DNA of 64,000 bases from Ruminiclostridium sufflavum DSM 19573 (GCF_003208175.1 NZ_QKMR01000014.1:78398-142397), one strand, 5' to 3'; positions 53,739 to 63,609 are shown, counted from the stretch's first letter. Notes: a model not told the origin generated them from the sequence alone. Translations and numbers: made by a program.

Positions 53739-56282
53739 ATGAATAAAAAGGTTTTAATTATAGGAGGAGTTGCAGGAGGCGCGTCAACTGCCACAAGACT
53801 GAGACGCTTGGATGAAAGTGCGAAAATTATAATATTTGAAAAGGATGAGTATATATCTTTTGCCAATTGCGGACTGCCGTATTATATCGGAGGAGTTATA
53901 CAGGAAAGGGATAAGCTTCTGCTGCAGACTCCTCAGGCTATCAAGGACAGATTTAATATAGATGTAAGGATTTTCAGCGAGGTTGTCAAGATAGACCCTG
54001 CGGCAAAAAAGGTTACGGTAAATTCAAGAGATAAGGGAAGGTATGAGGAAGCCTTTGATTACCTTGTACTGTCACCGGGTGCGGCACCTGTTAAACCGCC
54101 TATAAAAGGAATAGATTCCAAAAGAATTTTTTCGCTGAGAAATGTTCCTGATACTGATGCTATAAAAGCCCAGGTGGATAAGTACACAAAAGCCGCACAG
54201 GCAAATGCCACTGCCATAGTTATAGGAGGAGGCTTTATAGGTATAGAAACTGCCGAAAACATGATTGAGAAAGGCTTGAATGTAATTCTTGTTGAGGCTG
54301 CTCCGCACATACTTGCTCCCTTTGACTCGGAATTTGCCATGGTGGCTGAAGCGGAAATGGAGTCAATGGGAATTGAGCTGCATACAGGTGACGGTGTCAG
54401 CGAGTTTATTGATGAAGCAGATAAGCTTTCTGTTAAGCTTGCCTCAGGCAAAATAATTACAGGGGACTTTGTTATTTCTGCAATAGGAGTAAGGCCCGCA
54501 ACAGATTTTATAAAGGATTCAGGCATTGAGCTGGGGCCGAAGGGACATATTGTGGTAGATGACCACATGAGAACAAATTTTGATTATATTTACGGAGCAG
54601 GAGACGCGGCCGAAATCGTTGATTTTATAACAAGGAAAAAAACTGCCATACCCCTTGCAGGGCCTGCTAACAGACAGGCAAGAATAATCGCAGACAATAT
54701 CGCAGGAATTGACAGTAAATATCTCGGGTCAATGGGAACATCCATTATAAAGGTATTTGATAAAACAGCAGCCGCAACCGGTATGAATATGAGAAATGCC
54801 CGGAGAGCCGGAATAGATGCAAGGGCTGTATTCATTCATCCCAATAATCATGCATCATATTATCCGGGTGCGGCGCAGATGTCAATAAAGCTGGTTTATA
54901 CCGGTGACAAAAAGGTTATCGGAGCTCAGGCTGTGGGATATGACGGAGTTGACAAGGTTATTGATGTAATTTCCACTGTAATAAAGTTCGGCGGAACGGT
55001 TGACGATCTTGCAGAGCTTGAGCTGGCATATGCGCCCCCTTACCTTTCTGCCAAAGCTCCCGCAAATATGCTGGGCTTTGTAGCACAGAACAATATTGCA
55101 GGCTTGGTGGAGAATGCAACCATTGACGAATTTAACGAGCAGTTTGATCCTGAAACCATGCTGATGCTTGATGTGAGAGAAAATATAGAATCTGAAAACG
55201 GTAACATATACGGAAGTATAAATATTCCCCTTAACAGCATCAGAAAAAGGATGAACGAAATACCAAAGGACAAACTCATTTGGATATACTGCTCAGTTGG
55301 AGTGAGAGGATATATAGCCGCAAGAATTCTTAACCAGAACGGATACAGAACAAAGAATCTTGCCGGAGGCTATAATCTTATAAAGAATGCAGCATTCAGA
55401 CTTTTGAGCAATAAAAGGCTGGAAGAATTCAGACATAAGGAGACAGGTGGAAATAACAGTAAAAACGGTGCTGAAAGTAATGCCGCAGCAATGAACAGCG
55501 AACCAAGCAAGGATAAAGAGAATAATACTGAGACTATAAAGCTTGATGCCAGAGGGTTATCATGTCCCGGACCTTTAATGAGAGTCAAGGCCTTTACTGA
55601 TGAAATGCAGCCGGGACAAAAGCTTGAAATACTGGCATCAGACCCCGGATTCTATGAGGATATAAAGTCCTGGTGCAAAAGAACAAATTCAGAGCTATTG
55701 GCTTTAACAAAAAAAGCAGGTGAGATAACGGCATTAATCAAAAAGGGCAGCGGCGGCACAGAAGGCACTCAAGCCACTCAAGCCATGAATCAGGAAGCGG
55801 CGGCGCCTGCAAGGGATAATAAAAATATTGTTGTGTTCAGCGGCGAGCTTGACAAGGCCTTGGCTGCATTTATTATTGCAAACGGAGCGGCGGCCATGGG
55901 CAAAAGGGTAACCATGTTTTTTACCTTCTGGGGTCTCAGCATACTGAGAAAGCCTGAAAAGGTAGCTGTTAAAAAGGGCTTTGTGGATTCTATGTTCGGA
56001 GCAATGCTTCCTAAAGGAACAGGAAAGCTGAAGCTTTCAAAGATGAACATGATGGGCATGGGAACTGCTATGATGAAAAGGGTTATGAAGGACAAAAATA
56101 TCTCATCTGTCGATGAATTGGTTAAGGCGGCAATTGACAGCGGTATAGAGCTTATTGCATGTCAGATGTCTATGGATGTAATGGGAATAAAGCCGGAAGA
56201 ACTTATAGACGGAGTTAAATTCGGCGGAGTAGGTTACATGCTGGGAGAAGCTGAAGATTCTAATGTGAATTTCTTCATTTAA
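53739..56282 (+). CDS. CoA-disulfide reductase - rhodanese - TusA - DsrE fusion protein
   Basis: 847 residues from ATG 53739 (GGAGG upstream). Domain 1 (1-450): FAD/NADH oxidoreductase with IIGGVAGGASTATRLRR, active Cys in SFANCGLPYYIGG and second GxGxxG at VIGGGFIGIETAE. Domain 2 (457-555): rhodanese with Cys516 in IYCSVGVRGY. Domain 3 (600-675): TusA with DARGLSCPGPLMRVK. Domain 4 (694-847): DsrE-like, with FSGELDKALAAFIIANGAAA and ELIACQMSMDVMG. All four carry or pass reactive sulfur, so the protein probably moves persulfide from CoA-persulfide or polysulfide through one chain. The active cysteines are all present. Confidence 0.92.
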   Translation: MNKKVLIIGGVAGGASTATRLRRLDESAKIIIFEKDEYISFANCGLPYYIGGVIQERDKLLLQTPQAIKDRFNIDVRIFSEVVKIDPAAKKVTVNSRDKGRYEEAFDYLVLSPGAAPVKPPIKGIDSKRIFSLRNVPDTDAIKAQVDKYTKAAQANATAIVIGGGFIGIETAENMIEKGLNVILVEAAPHILAPFDSEFAMVAEAEMESMGIELHTGDGVSEFIDEADKLSVKLASGKIITGDFVISAIGVRPATDFIKDSGIELGPKGHIVVDDHMRTNFDYIYGAGDAAEIVDFITRKKTAIPLAGPANRQARIIADNIAGIDSKYLGSMGTSIIKVFDKTAAATGMNMRNARRAGIDARAVFIHPNNHASYYPGAAQMSIKLVYTGDKKVIGAQAVGYDGVDKVIDVISTVIKFGGTVDDLAELELAYAPPYLSAKAPANMLGFVAQNNIAGLVENATIDEFNEQFDPETMLMLDVRENIESENGNIYGSINIPLNSIRKRMNEIPKDKLIWIYCSVGVRGYIAARILNQNGYRTKNLAGGYNLIKNAAFRLLSNKRLEEFRHKETGGNNSKNGAESNAAAMNSEPSKDKENNTETIKLDARGLSCPGPLMRVKAFTDEMQPGQKLEILASDPGFYEDIKSWCKRTNSELLALTKKAGEITALIKKGSGGTEGTQATQAMNQEAAAPARDNKNIVVFSGELDKALAAFIIANGAAAMGKRVTMFFTFWGLSILRKPEKVAVKKGFVDSMFGAMLPKGTGKLKLSKMNMMGMGTAMMKRVMKDKNISSVDELVKAAIDSGIELIACQMSMDVMGIKPEELIDGVKFGGVGYMLGEAEDSNVNFFI

Positions 56283-56349
56283 AAGGTGTCCTGAAATATT
56301 CATTTTATATGCCTTTGAATAAAATATCGGAGGAAAAAAGCACAGATAG

Positions 56350-56420
56350 GTACCGGACTAAGGATTGACGGGTATCGGATTACATTCCGAAACCGTATGA
56401 TTATTGCGTCCGGTACTTTT
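56350..56420 (+). terminator. Large terminator after the fusion gene
   Basis: GTACCGGAC and GTCCGGTAC (ending 56416) form the outer stem, with an inner GTATCGGA/TCCGAAAC hairpin, followed by TTTT. Confidence 0.65.
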
Positions 56421-56430
56421 GTTGTCCGGA

Positions 56431-56505
56431 CAGCAGTAAATTATCTAAGATATGTGTCGCTTTTTAGATGAATTGAGCTTTTAAGCAGTTTTGAACTCAG
56501 CTTAT
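56431..56505. repeat. Repeat family internal fragment R12
   Basis: GATGAATTGAGCTTTTAAGC, AGTTTTGAACTCAGCTT matches the second module of R1 and R10. The outer ends are lost or strongly changed (CAGTAAATTA). This and the terminator fill most of the 345-base gap before the GGDEF gene. Confidence 0.5.
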
Positions 56506-56627
56506 CCTGGCGGAAAATGTTTGAGAAAAAATATTTCTAATTATTTCAATTATTGTATAAATTTACGTTGAAAATCAATTATTATGATATAATTAAAATG
56601 TAAAAAACGTTTTCAGGGAGAATTTGT

Positions 56628-57740
56628 ATGCCTACAAATCAGACCAAATATGACAAGTGGAGAAAAGTCTTAATTGTTAACTGCTTAATTATATCATGTG
56701 TTGCCATGTTATCGGAAATTGCCATTGTTTTTTATTATTATAAGGCTGGAATGGCTTTTTTGCCGCTTCCGCTATTTCTGTTCCGTTTTCTGGTATTGCC
56801 CGGCACGGTCAACTTTGCTGCTGTTATAGCAGGCAAATATATTATTTATTCTCCCAAATACAAGGAAAATACAAAAAATTATACCGCAATATTAGTTTTG
56901 TGTGTTTTATGTGCATGTATGGAGTGCGTTCATTATGTATTTCCGGCTATTATGTGCTCCTTTTGCGTACCTGTATTTTTTTCCATACTTTTTCAAAATA
57001 AAAAAATGACAAGCTTGGTACAGCGGCTCGGCTATATTTTTCTGATTTTTTCCGCCGTAATTTCAAAGGTTGAGGGAGGGAAGAAGCTTTCATATCTGAT
57101 TTTTGACTGTTTAGTGGCTGCTATTATATTATTTTGCTCTTATATTGTGAGTATTATTTTAATTAAATATGAAGAACAAAGAACAGAGGATGTCAGGAGC
57201 TGTTATAAAAAGCAGATGGAATTGAATGAGCAGTTGAAGCATGACCTGCTTACAGGCTTGTACAATTACAATGCTTTCCTTGAAATACTTAAATTGAAAC
57301 GAAACAGCTCCTGTTTTCCAATACAATTGGCAGTAATTGATTTAGATAATTTTAAATATATAAATGATACCTTCGGACATATACAAGGTAATGAAGTACT
57401 GGTATACATATCCTTCCTGCTGAAAAAGTACACCTCAAACATTGGATATCCTGCAAGATACGGCGGAGAGGAGTTTGTTGTGCTGTTTCCGGAGACTTCA
57501 ATTGAAGATGCCTTTGATATTGTTGAAAAGATCAGAAAGGATTTCTCAGAACATCATTTTGACTTTTCTAAGGGAATAAAATTTACATTCAGCTGCGGAT
57601 TGGCGGAGAATGACGGCGAAATAATAACACCGCAGAAATTCTTTGACAATGCGGACAGAGCAATGTATTTAGCTAAAAAATCCGGAAAAAATAAAACCAT
57701 TATATCCCAAAAGCATTATAAGTATATAAATAATCAATAA
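56628..57740 (+). CDS. Membrane-bound diguanylate cyclase (GGDEF)
   Basis: 370 residues. Five to six hydrophobic segments in residues 15-185, a short linker helix, then a GGDEF domain (205-365): DLLTGLYNYNAFLEIL, AVIDLDNFKYINDTFGHIQG and the active site RYGGEEFVVLF. It makes cyclic di-GMP from GTP. The sensing part has no named domain. No inhibitory RxxD five residues before GGEEF is seen (NIGYPARYGGEEF). GGGAGA precedes ATG. Confidence 0.92.
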   Translation: MPTNQTKYDKWRKVLIVNCLIISCVAMLSEIAIVFYYYKAGMAFLPLPLFLFRFLVLPGTVNFAAVIAGKYIIYSPKYKENTKNYTAILVLCVLCACMECVHYVFPAIMCSFCVPVFFSILFQNKKMTSLVQRLGYIFLIFSAVISKVEGGKKLSYLIFDCLVAAIILFCSYIVSIILIKYEEQRTEDVRSCYKKQMELNEQLKHDLLTGLYNYNAFLEILKLKRNSSCFPIQLAVIDLDNFKYINDTFGHIQGNEVLVYISFLLKKYTSNIGYPARYGGEEFVVLFPETSIEDAFDIVEKIRKDFSEHHFDFSKGIKFTFSCGLAENDGEIITPQKFFDNADRAMYLAKKSGKNKTIISQKHYKYINNQ

Positions 57741-57862
57741 ACCAGCCTCAAATTTTATAAGGAAAGCTATGCAAAAGGCTTAGTTTTTTTAATCGCCGGT
57801 TTTACCAACGGGTCAAAAAATGATATAATTATATTTTGAAAAAATATACTAAGGAGATACTT

Positions 57863-59803
57863 TTGGGTAAGAGATTATTTATCACTGAAAAACCATCTGT
57901 AGCAGCGAGCTTTGCCGGAATTCTCGGACTTCAGATAGCAAAAAATGACAGAGGAAAGGGATTTGCCGAAAACAATGAAATAATTGTATCCTGGTGCTTC
58001 GGACATCTTGTAACCATGGCTTATCCCGATGCTTATGATTCAAAATACAAGGAATGGAAAATAGAGCAACTGCCTATAATTCCAAGTGAATATAAATATA
58101 CGGTAATAGATGAAAGAGGTATCGGAAAGCAGTTTAATGTAATAAAAACACTTATGTGCAGAGAAGACGTGGAAATGATTTATGCCTGTACCGACAGTGG
58201 ACGTGAGGGCGAATATATATTCAGGCTTGTATATGCACAAAGCGGATGCAATAAGCCTGCAAAGAGAGTCTGGATTTCTTCTCAAACAGAGGAATCAATT
58301 AAAAGGGGCATAGATGAGGCCAAGAGCATCAATGCTTATGATTTGCTTGCAAAGGCAGCCTACAGCAGGGCAAAGGAGGATTGGCTGTTCGGTATGAACC
58401 TGAGCAGGATGTATACATGCCAGTACGGCAGGATACTTTCTAATTCTTTAAAAGAGAGCAAGTCTTCCGTCATACCTATCGGAAGAGTTATGACATGTGT
58501 TCTTGGCCTTGTTGTTGACCGAGAGCTGGAAATAAGAAATTTTGTGCCCCAAAAGCACTATGGAATCAAGGCAAGCTTTAAATCACAGGATACTGGTATT
58601 GAGTATGCCGGCAGATGGCAGCCCAAAAAAAGCAAGGGCAGAAAAGCCTCTGAGGAGGAGGAGCAGGACAAGTATATCGGAAGGGAAGAAGCGGAAGAGA
58701 CTATTGAAAGGCTTACGGGTAAAGAAGCAGTTATAAAAAAGGTGGAAGTGAAGGTTAAAAATGAACAGCCGCCGTTACTTTTCAATCTTGCCGAATTACA
58801 ATCCGAGGCAAACAAAAAATTTAAGCTTCCGGTTGAGAAAACTCTTGAAATAGCACAAAGCTTATATGAAAAAAAGCTTATTTCCTATCCCAGAACAGAC
58901 AGCCGTGTTCTTTCAACTGATGTTGTGGGAGAAATCCCCAAGGTCTTAAACGGGCTGTATAAAAATGAGGAGTTCAAGGATTATATACTCCGTATCAAGG
59001 AGCAGGGAGAGCTGAAGGTAACAAAGACAACAAAAAGATATGTTGATAACAGCAAGGTTACAGATCACTACGCCATTATACCTACATATGTAACTGCAAG
59101 ACTGTCAGGCATGGATACAAATGCGGCAAAGATATACAGCCTTATAGTCAAGCGATTTCTGGCTGTTTTTTACCCTGCGGCTCAATATAATACGGTAAAG
59201 GTTGAAACCAATATAGACGGGGAGACCTTTGTTTCAAATGCAAAGACCTTGCTTAGCCTTGGCTGGAAGGAGGTGTATGAGGTTTCCGCAAAAAAGGATG
59301 AGGAGGAAATAACGGATTCTCCTATTCATAAGCTTGTCAAAAATGAGAAAAGTGAGGTATTGGGCTTTGAGCTGGAGGAAAAGGAAACAAAGCCTCCGTC
59401 AAGATATACAGACGGCTCCTTGATTATCACTATGGAAAAGGCCGGTAAGTTTATAGAAAATGAAGAGCTGAGAGAGCAGATAAAAACCTGTGGAATCGGT
59501 ACTTCCGCCACGCGCGCAGGAATCATAAAAAAATTAAGGGAAATCGGTCATATCAGTATTCACAGCAAGACTCAGGTTGTTACTCCTACCTTGAAGGGTG
59601 AAGCTATTGTAAAGCTGGTCCGCCGGACAGCAAAGGAGCTTTTGAATCCGTCTTTGACAGCCAGTTGGGAAAAAGGACTTTCAATGATTGAAAACGGAGA
59701 AACAACAGAAGCCATATTTATGGAAAAGCTGCATGGCTATATTACAAGGTCAATTGAAAAGGTCAAAAATATAAGGGATAACAGGAATATTCTTAACCTT
59801 TGA
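57863..59803 (+). CDS. topB: DNA topoisomerase III
   Basis: 646 residues. The TTG at 57863 is chosen because GGAG lies six bases upstream and the protein then begins with the standard GKRLFITEKPSVAASFAGIL. TOPRIM motifs: CTDSGREGEYIF. Active Tyr in LISYPRTDSRVLS. GIGTSATRAGIIKKL is also typical. No C-terminal zinc fingers. It decatenates and relaxes negatively supercoiled DNA. Such topB genes occur both on chromosomes and on mobile elements; no conjugation genes are nearby. Confidence 0.92.
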   Translation: MGKRLFITEKPSVAASFAGILGLQIAKNDRGKGFAENNEIIVSWCFGHLVTMAYPDAYDSKYKEWKIEQLPIIPSEYKYTVIDERGIGKQFNVIKTLMCREDVEMIYACTDSGREGEYIFRLVYAQSGCNKPAKRVWISSQTEESIKRGIDEAKSINAYDLLAKAAYSRAKEDWLFGMNLSRMYTCQYGRILSNSLKESKSSVIPIGRVMTCVLGLVVDRELEIRNFVPQKHYGIKASFKSQDTGIEYAGRWQPKKSKGRKASEEEEQDKYIGREEAEETIERLTGKEAVIKKVEVKVKNEQPPLLFNLAELQSEANKKFKLPVEKTLEIAQSLYEKKLISYPRTDSRVLSTDVVGEIPKVLNGLYKNEEFKDYILRIKEQGELKVTKTTKRYVDNSKVTDHYAIIPTYVTARLSGMDTNAAKIYSLIVKRFLAVFYPAAQYNTVKVETNIDGETFVSNAKTLLSLGWKEVYEVSAKKDEEEITDSPIHKLVKNEKSEVLGFELEEKETKPPSRYTDGSLIITMEKAGKFIENEELREQIKTCGIGTSATRAGIIKKLREIGHISIHSKTQVVTPTLKGEAIVKLVRRTAKELLNPSLTASWEKGLSMIENGETTEAIFMEKLHGYITRSIEKVKNIRDNRNILNL

Positions 59804-59858
59804 TGCTTAAGCAATTTTTGATTTTTGTAACAGCATAGTCAGATTTAAGGTCATAGTA

Positions 59859-59887
59859 TTGTAAACCCTTAAAAAAAATGATATAGT
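59859..59887 (+). promoter_or_regulatory. Promoter of the que-fol operon
   Basis: TTGTAA (59859-59864), 17-base spacer, TATAGT (59882-59887). Transcription would start about 40 bases before the riboswitch. Confidence 0.7.
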
Positions 59888-59931
59888 ATTCACGTAACTA
59901 AAGCACACAATCAATTATATACAAGGGAATA

Positions 59932-59970
59932 AGACAGTTCGCAACTATCCTGTCTATAAACAAAACTAAG
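59932..59970 (+). ncRNA. preQ1-I riboswitch aptamer
   Basis: AGACAG - TTCGCAACTATC - CTGTCT, then the A-rich tail ATAAACAAAACTAAG. The stem, loop length and the tail ending ACUAAG match class I preQ1 aptamers, in which the tail threads into the groove to form an H-type pseudoknot (compare the B. subtilis queC leader). It precedes queD by 180 bases. Confidence 0.9.
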
Positions 59971-60040
59971 TGTAATGTTTTATATGCCAATAGCAAAAAG
60001 TATTATAACCCATTTTTAATTAGAAATAACTGTTTATAGC

Positions 60041-60062
60041 GGAACCTGAGGGTTCTTTTTTT
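60041..60062 (+). terminator. Terminator of the preQ1 riboswitch leader
   Basis: GAACC-TGAG-GGTTC followed by seven T. An upstream AACCC (60007-60011) could compete for the GGGTT arm as an antiterminator; this is inference. Preferred mechanism: preQ1 stops transcription before queD. Confidence 0.7.
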
Positions 60063-60151
60063 ATTCAGCACATGCCGGTATGCTTGACTATAGTATAAAG
60101 CACCTGCCTGAACAGACGGATGAGCGACATTGTCAGCAAGGAGAGTTTTTA

Positions 60152-60586
60152 ATGTATACAATAAGAGTTGAACATAGCTTTGACAGCGCACATTTCTTAT
60201 CGGGCTACAGCGGTAAATGCTCAAATATACACGGACACCGCTGGAAGGTTGAAGTGGAGGTTTCAAGCAGACATTTGCTGTGTGATGGTCAGAGCAGGGG
60301 CATGGTTGAGGACTTTTCAATTTTGAAGGGCGATTTGAAGGAGCTTGTGGATTATTTTGATCATTCTATGATTATTGAGACGGGGACACTTAAAAAAAGC
60401 ACCTTGGAGTGCTTGCTTGATGAAGGCTTTAGAATTATTGAGGTTGAATTCAGGCCGACTGCTGAAAATTTTTCATGCTTTTTCTATGACAAAATGCTCA
60501 AGAAGGGCTATCAGGTTCGCAGGGCTACAGTGTATGAAACGCCTTCAAACAGCGCCACCTATGAGGGCAGCGGTGAGTGTGTATGA
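60152..60586 (+). CDS. queD: 6-carboxytetrahydropterin synthase
   Basis: 144 residues from ATG 60152 (AAGGAGAG upstream). Zinc and active-site residues: HSFDSAHFL, then GKCSNIHGHRWKVEVEV, with the catalytic Cys three residues before the zinc-binding HGH. Later VEDFSILK, DHSMI and PTAENFSCF. It converts dihydroneopterin triphosphate to 6-carboxytetrahydropterin, the first committed step to preQ0. Overlaps queE by four bases. Confidence 0.95.
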   Translation: MYTIRVEHSFDSAHFLSGYSGKCSNIHGHRWKVEVEVSSRHLLCDGQSRGMVEDFSILKGDLKELVDYFDHSMIIETGTLKKSTLECLLDEGFRIIEVEFRPTAENFSCFFYDKMLKKGYQVRRATVYETPSNSATYEGSGECV

Positions 60587-61254
60587 AGTATAGGGTTGCG
60601 GAGAAATTTATAAGCATAAACGGAGAAGGAAATGCGGCAGGACAATTAGCTGTCTTTATCAGGTTTGCAGGCTGTAATTTAAACTGCAGCTATTGTGACA
60701 CCAAATGGGCAAATAATGTAACCGGCGTTAAATATAATGAATTTTCAGAGGAAGATATTTTTTATTATATAAAAGAAACAGGAGTAGAAAATGTCACTCT
60801 TACGGGAGGAGAGCCCCTGCTGCAGGAGGGAATAATTCAATTGCTGTCACTGCTGTCTGCTGACGGCACTCTGAGAGTAGAGATTGAGACAAACGGAAGC
60901 ATAGAGCTGAACAAGTTTATAAATATAAAGCCCAGAAGACCTGTATTCACGATGGATTATAAGCTTGGCTCCAGTGAAATGGAGACAGCCATGAAAACCG
61001 GCAATTTTGAATTGTTATGCAGGCAGGATACTGTTAAATTTGTGGCGGGCAGCATCGGCGACCTTGAAACAGCCAAAGAGCTTATAGCGAAATATCACCT
61101 GACACATAAATGTCAGGTACATTTCAGTCCCGTATTTGGTAAAATTGACATGCAGACTATCGTAGAATTTATAAAAAAGAATAAAATGAACGGGGTCAGA
61201 TTACAGCCTCAGATACACAAAATTATCTGGCATCCTGATATGAGAGGGGTATAA
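60583..61254 (+). CDS. queE: 7-carboxy-7-deazaguanine synthase (radical SAM)
   Basis: 223 residues. ATG 60583 overlaps the queD stop (ATGA). [20 protein letters not shown] precedes the cluster motif [12 protein letters not shown] (CxxxCxxC), and [10 protein letters not shown] follows. It contracts 6-carboxytetrahydropterin to the 7-deazaguanine ring. queC and queF are not in this window, so they must lie elsewhere. Confidence 0.95.
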   Translation: MKYRVAEKFISINGEGNAAGQLAVFIRFAGCNLNCSYCDTKWANNVTGVKYNEFSEEDIFYYIKETGVENVTLTGGEPLLQEGIIQLLSLLSADGTLRVEIETNGSIELNKFINIKPRRPVFTMDYKLGSSEMETAMKTGNFELLCRQDTVKFVAGSIGDLETAKELIAKYHLTHKCQVHFSPVFGKIDMQTIVEFIKKNKMNGVRLQPQIHKIIWHPDMRGV

Positions 61255-61261
61255 TATACTA

Positions 61262-61849
61262 ATGATAAATAAAGAAAAGATTGAAGAGCATATTAAAGGT
61301 ATATTACTGGCTATCGGAGAAAACCCGGATAGAGAAGGACTTGCGGATACACCTGCGCGTGTGGCTAAAATGTACGAAGAAATTTTTGAGGGAATCGGAT
61401 ATTCAAATAATGAAATTGCAGAAAGGTTTAATAAAACCTTTGAAGAGGACTTGACAATTCCGGATAATAACAAGGAAATTGTTATTATGAAGGATATTGA
61501 AATATTCAGCTACTGTGAACATCATTTGGCATTAATGTATAACATGAGGGTAGCTATTGCATATATTCCCTGCGGGAAAATTATAGGGCTCAGCAAGATT
61601 GCAAGAATTGCGGATATGGTGTCAAAAAGACTGCAGCTTCAGGAGAGAATTGGTTCTGACATTGCTGAAATAATGCAGAAGGTTACAGGCTCGGAAGATG
61701 TTGCGGTTATAATAGAGGGGCAGCATGCATGTATGACTGCCAGAGGAATAAAAAGCACAAAGGCTGTTACAGCAACGACAACCTTAAGAGGAAAGTTTGA
61801 TACGGATGGTGATATAGCCTCAAAGCTATTTATTATGCTTGGCAGATGA
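61262..61849 (+). CDS. folE: GTP cyclohydrolase I
   Basis: 195 residues. [29 protein letters not shown] (zinc Cys and His), [20 protein letters not shown] and [14 protein letters not shown]. It makes dihydroneopterin triphosphate, the common precursor of queuosine (via QueD) and folate. It therefore links the two halves of this operon. AGGGGT precedes ATG, seven bases after queE. Confidence 0.97.
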   Translation: MINKEKIEEHIKGILLAIGENPDREGLADTPARVAKMYEEIFEGIGYSNNEIAERFNKTFEEDLTIPDNNKEIVIMKDIEIFSYCEHHLALMYNMRVAIAYIPCGKIIGLSKIARIADMVSKRLQLQERIGSDIAEIMQKVTGSEDVAVIIEGQHACMTARGIKSTKAVTATTTLRGKFDTDGDIASKLFIMLGR

Positions 61850-61936
61850 TATTAATTAAATGTCTAAGATAATAATTTTGTAACAGATGCTTTGCCATAA
61901 ATTTTGTGCCAATACATGGTGTAGGGGTTGATATAA

Positions 61937-62785
61937 TTGTCAATGAAGCAGAAAAGGCGGCTTAACATAGGTAAAAATGTATGGGATTGGGGAAGCCGCA
62001 CCTATATAATGGGAATTTTAAATATTACACCGGATTCATTTTCGGACGGAGGCAAATTCAACAATGATGAAGCCGCATTAAAGCAGGCTTTTGTCATGGC
62101 AGGGGCAGGCGCTGATATTATTGATGTGGGAGGTGAATCAACAAGGCCCGGCAGTACCGTGGTGTCCCCTGAAGAAGAAATTGAACGTGTGATACCTATT
62201 ATCAGGATATTAAGTAAAAATTTAAAGATTCCCATATCAGTTGACACATACAGGGCAAAAACGGCAGAAGCCGCCATAAAGGCAGGGGCCTGTATGATTA
62301 ATGACATATGGGGCTTGAAGTATGATTCTGAAATGGCATCAGTCGCAGCCAAATATAATGTACCTGTCTGTATTATGCATAACAGGACAGGAGGTACGGA
62401 ATATAACAATCTTATCGGAGATATTTTGCATGAACTGTCTGAAAGCATAGAGCTGGCACATAAAGCCGGAATAAAAGAGGAAAATATTATTATTGATCCG
62501 GGCATTGGTTTTGCAAAGACCTTTGAGCAGAATCTCGAAGTGATGAGAAAGCTGGATGCTTTAAAAGCTCTTGGATATCCTATTCTTTTAGGTGCCTCCA
62601 GAAAATCATTTATAGGTAAGGTTCTCAAGCTGGAGGCCTATGACAGGCTTGAAGGTACACTGGCAATAACTGCCGCGGGAATAATGAAAGGCTGCGATAT
62701 TGTCAGAGTGCATGACGTTCTGGAAAATGTGCGGGTAAGCAAGGTAATTGACTGCTTAGAAAGGAAATGTACTGATAATGGATAA
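61937..62785 (+). CDS. folP: Dihydropteroate synthase
   Basis: 282 residues. MGILNITPDSFSDGGKF, GGESTRPGSTVVS, NDIWGLKYDS and LLGASRKSFIG are the family motifs. It joins the pterin and p-aminobenzoate. A TTG start at 61937 is preferred (AGGGGT nine bases upstream); an ATG two codons on is the alternative. Overlaps folB by eight bases. Confidence 0.95.
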   Translation: MSMKQKRRLNIGKNVWDWGSRTYIMGILNITPDSFSDGGKFNNDEAALKQAFVMAGAGADIIDVGGESTRPGSTVVSPEEEIERVIPIIRILSKNLKIPISVDTYRAKTAEAAIKAGACMINDIWGLKYDSEMASVAAKYNVPVCIMHNRTGGTEYNNLIGDILHELSESIELAHKAGIKEENIIIDPGIGFAKTFEQNLEVMRKLDALKALGYPILLGASRKSFIGKVLKLEAYDRLEGTLAITAAGIMKGCDIVRVHDVLENVRVSKVIDCLERKCTDNG

Positions 62786-63155
62786 GATAATTGTTGAAGG
62801 GCTCGAGGTGTATGCATATCATGGAGTGGCGCAGGAGGAGAAAACCTTGGGGCAGATGTTTATCATATCTCTGGAGATTGGCGTTGATTTGGAGAAATCA
62901 GCAAGAAGCGGGAACCTGAAGGATACAATAAATTACTCTTCTGTTTGTAAATCCGTTACAGCCGTTTTACAATCGGGAAGCTATGATTTAATTGAAACTG
63001 CTGCCTTTAAAATAATTGAAGAGCTTTTTAGGAATTTTAAATTGGCTCAAGCTATAAGGATTCTTTTAAAAAAGCCATGGGCTCCAATGGGACAGCATCT
63101 TAAATATGCGGCAGTTGAGCTTGAACGCAAGCGGGGTGATTTTGATGAAGCATAA
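62778..63155 (+). CDS. folB: Dihydroneopterin aldolase
   Basis: 125 residues. DKIIVEGLEVYAYHGVAQEE contains the active HG, and LKKPWAPMGQHLKYAAVELE is typical. Converts dihydroneopterin to the hydroxymethyl pterin. Overlaps both neighbours. Confidence 0.94.
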   Translation: MDKIIVEGLEVYAYHGVAQEEKTLGQMFIISLEIGVDLEKSARSGNLKDTINYSSVCKSVTAVLQSGSYDLIETAAFKIIEELFRNFKLAQAIRILLKKPWAPMGQHLKYAAVELERKRGDFDEA

Positions 63156-63609
63156 GCGATACACCGCATATATTGGAATTGGGTCAAATATGGGAGACCG
63201 TGAGAGTAATCTGAGAAATGCCATAGCTTTGCTGAATTATGAAGATAAAGCCATGGTCACGGCAGTTTCCTCCTTTATAAATACGGCTCCTGTAGGATAT
63301 GCAGAGCAGCCGGACTTTTTGAATGCCGTCGTGGAGATTGCTACTGCCTTATCCCCTCAAAAGCTTCTTTGGTTATGCTCGGAAATAGAAAATAAGCTCA
63401 AAAGAAAGAGAACGATACGGTGGGGTCCCAGAACAATTGATTTGGATATTCTTTTATATAATGACTTGATTTTGAATGAAGATAACTTAATTATACCTCA
63501 TCCAAGAATGTCCGAACGGGAATTTGTGCTGAAGCCTTTAAAGGAAATTGCTCCCGGGGCTTTTCATCCTGTTTTGAAGAAAACAATAGAGGAAATATAT
63601 TGTGGCTGA
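63145..63609 (+). CDS. folK: HPPK, 2-amino-4-hydroxy-6-hydroxymethyldihydropteridine pyrophosphokinase
   Basis: 154 residues from ATG 63145 (GGGGTGA upstream, inside folB). YIGIGSNMGDRESNLRNAI, RKRTIRWGPRTIDLDILLYN and IPHPRMSEREFVLKPL are diagnostic. It pyrophosphorylates the pterin before folP acts. Last gene of the operon; repeat R13 follows. Confidence 0.96.
   Translation: MKHKRYTAYIGIGSNMGDRESNLRNAIALLNYEDKAMVTAVSSFINTAPVGYAEQPDFLNAVVEIATALSPQKLLWLCSEIENKLKRKRTIRWGPRTIDLDILLYNDLILNEDNLIIPHPRMSEREFVLKPLKEIAPGAFHPVLKKTIEEIYCG

Noticed and set aside
54059..54568. 169-residue minus-strand ORF inside the sulfur fusion gene
   Set aside because: Antisense shadow; the plus-strand frame carries all FAD/NAD motifs.
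57863..59803. topB as a sign of an integrated conjugative element
   Set aside because: No relaxase, type IV secretion, integrase or attachment repeats lie around it.
62002..62628. 208-residue minus-strand ORF opposite folP
   Set aside because: Antisense shadow of a well-identified gene.
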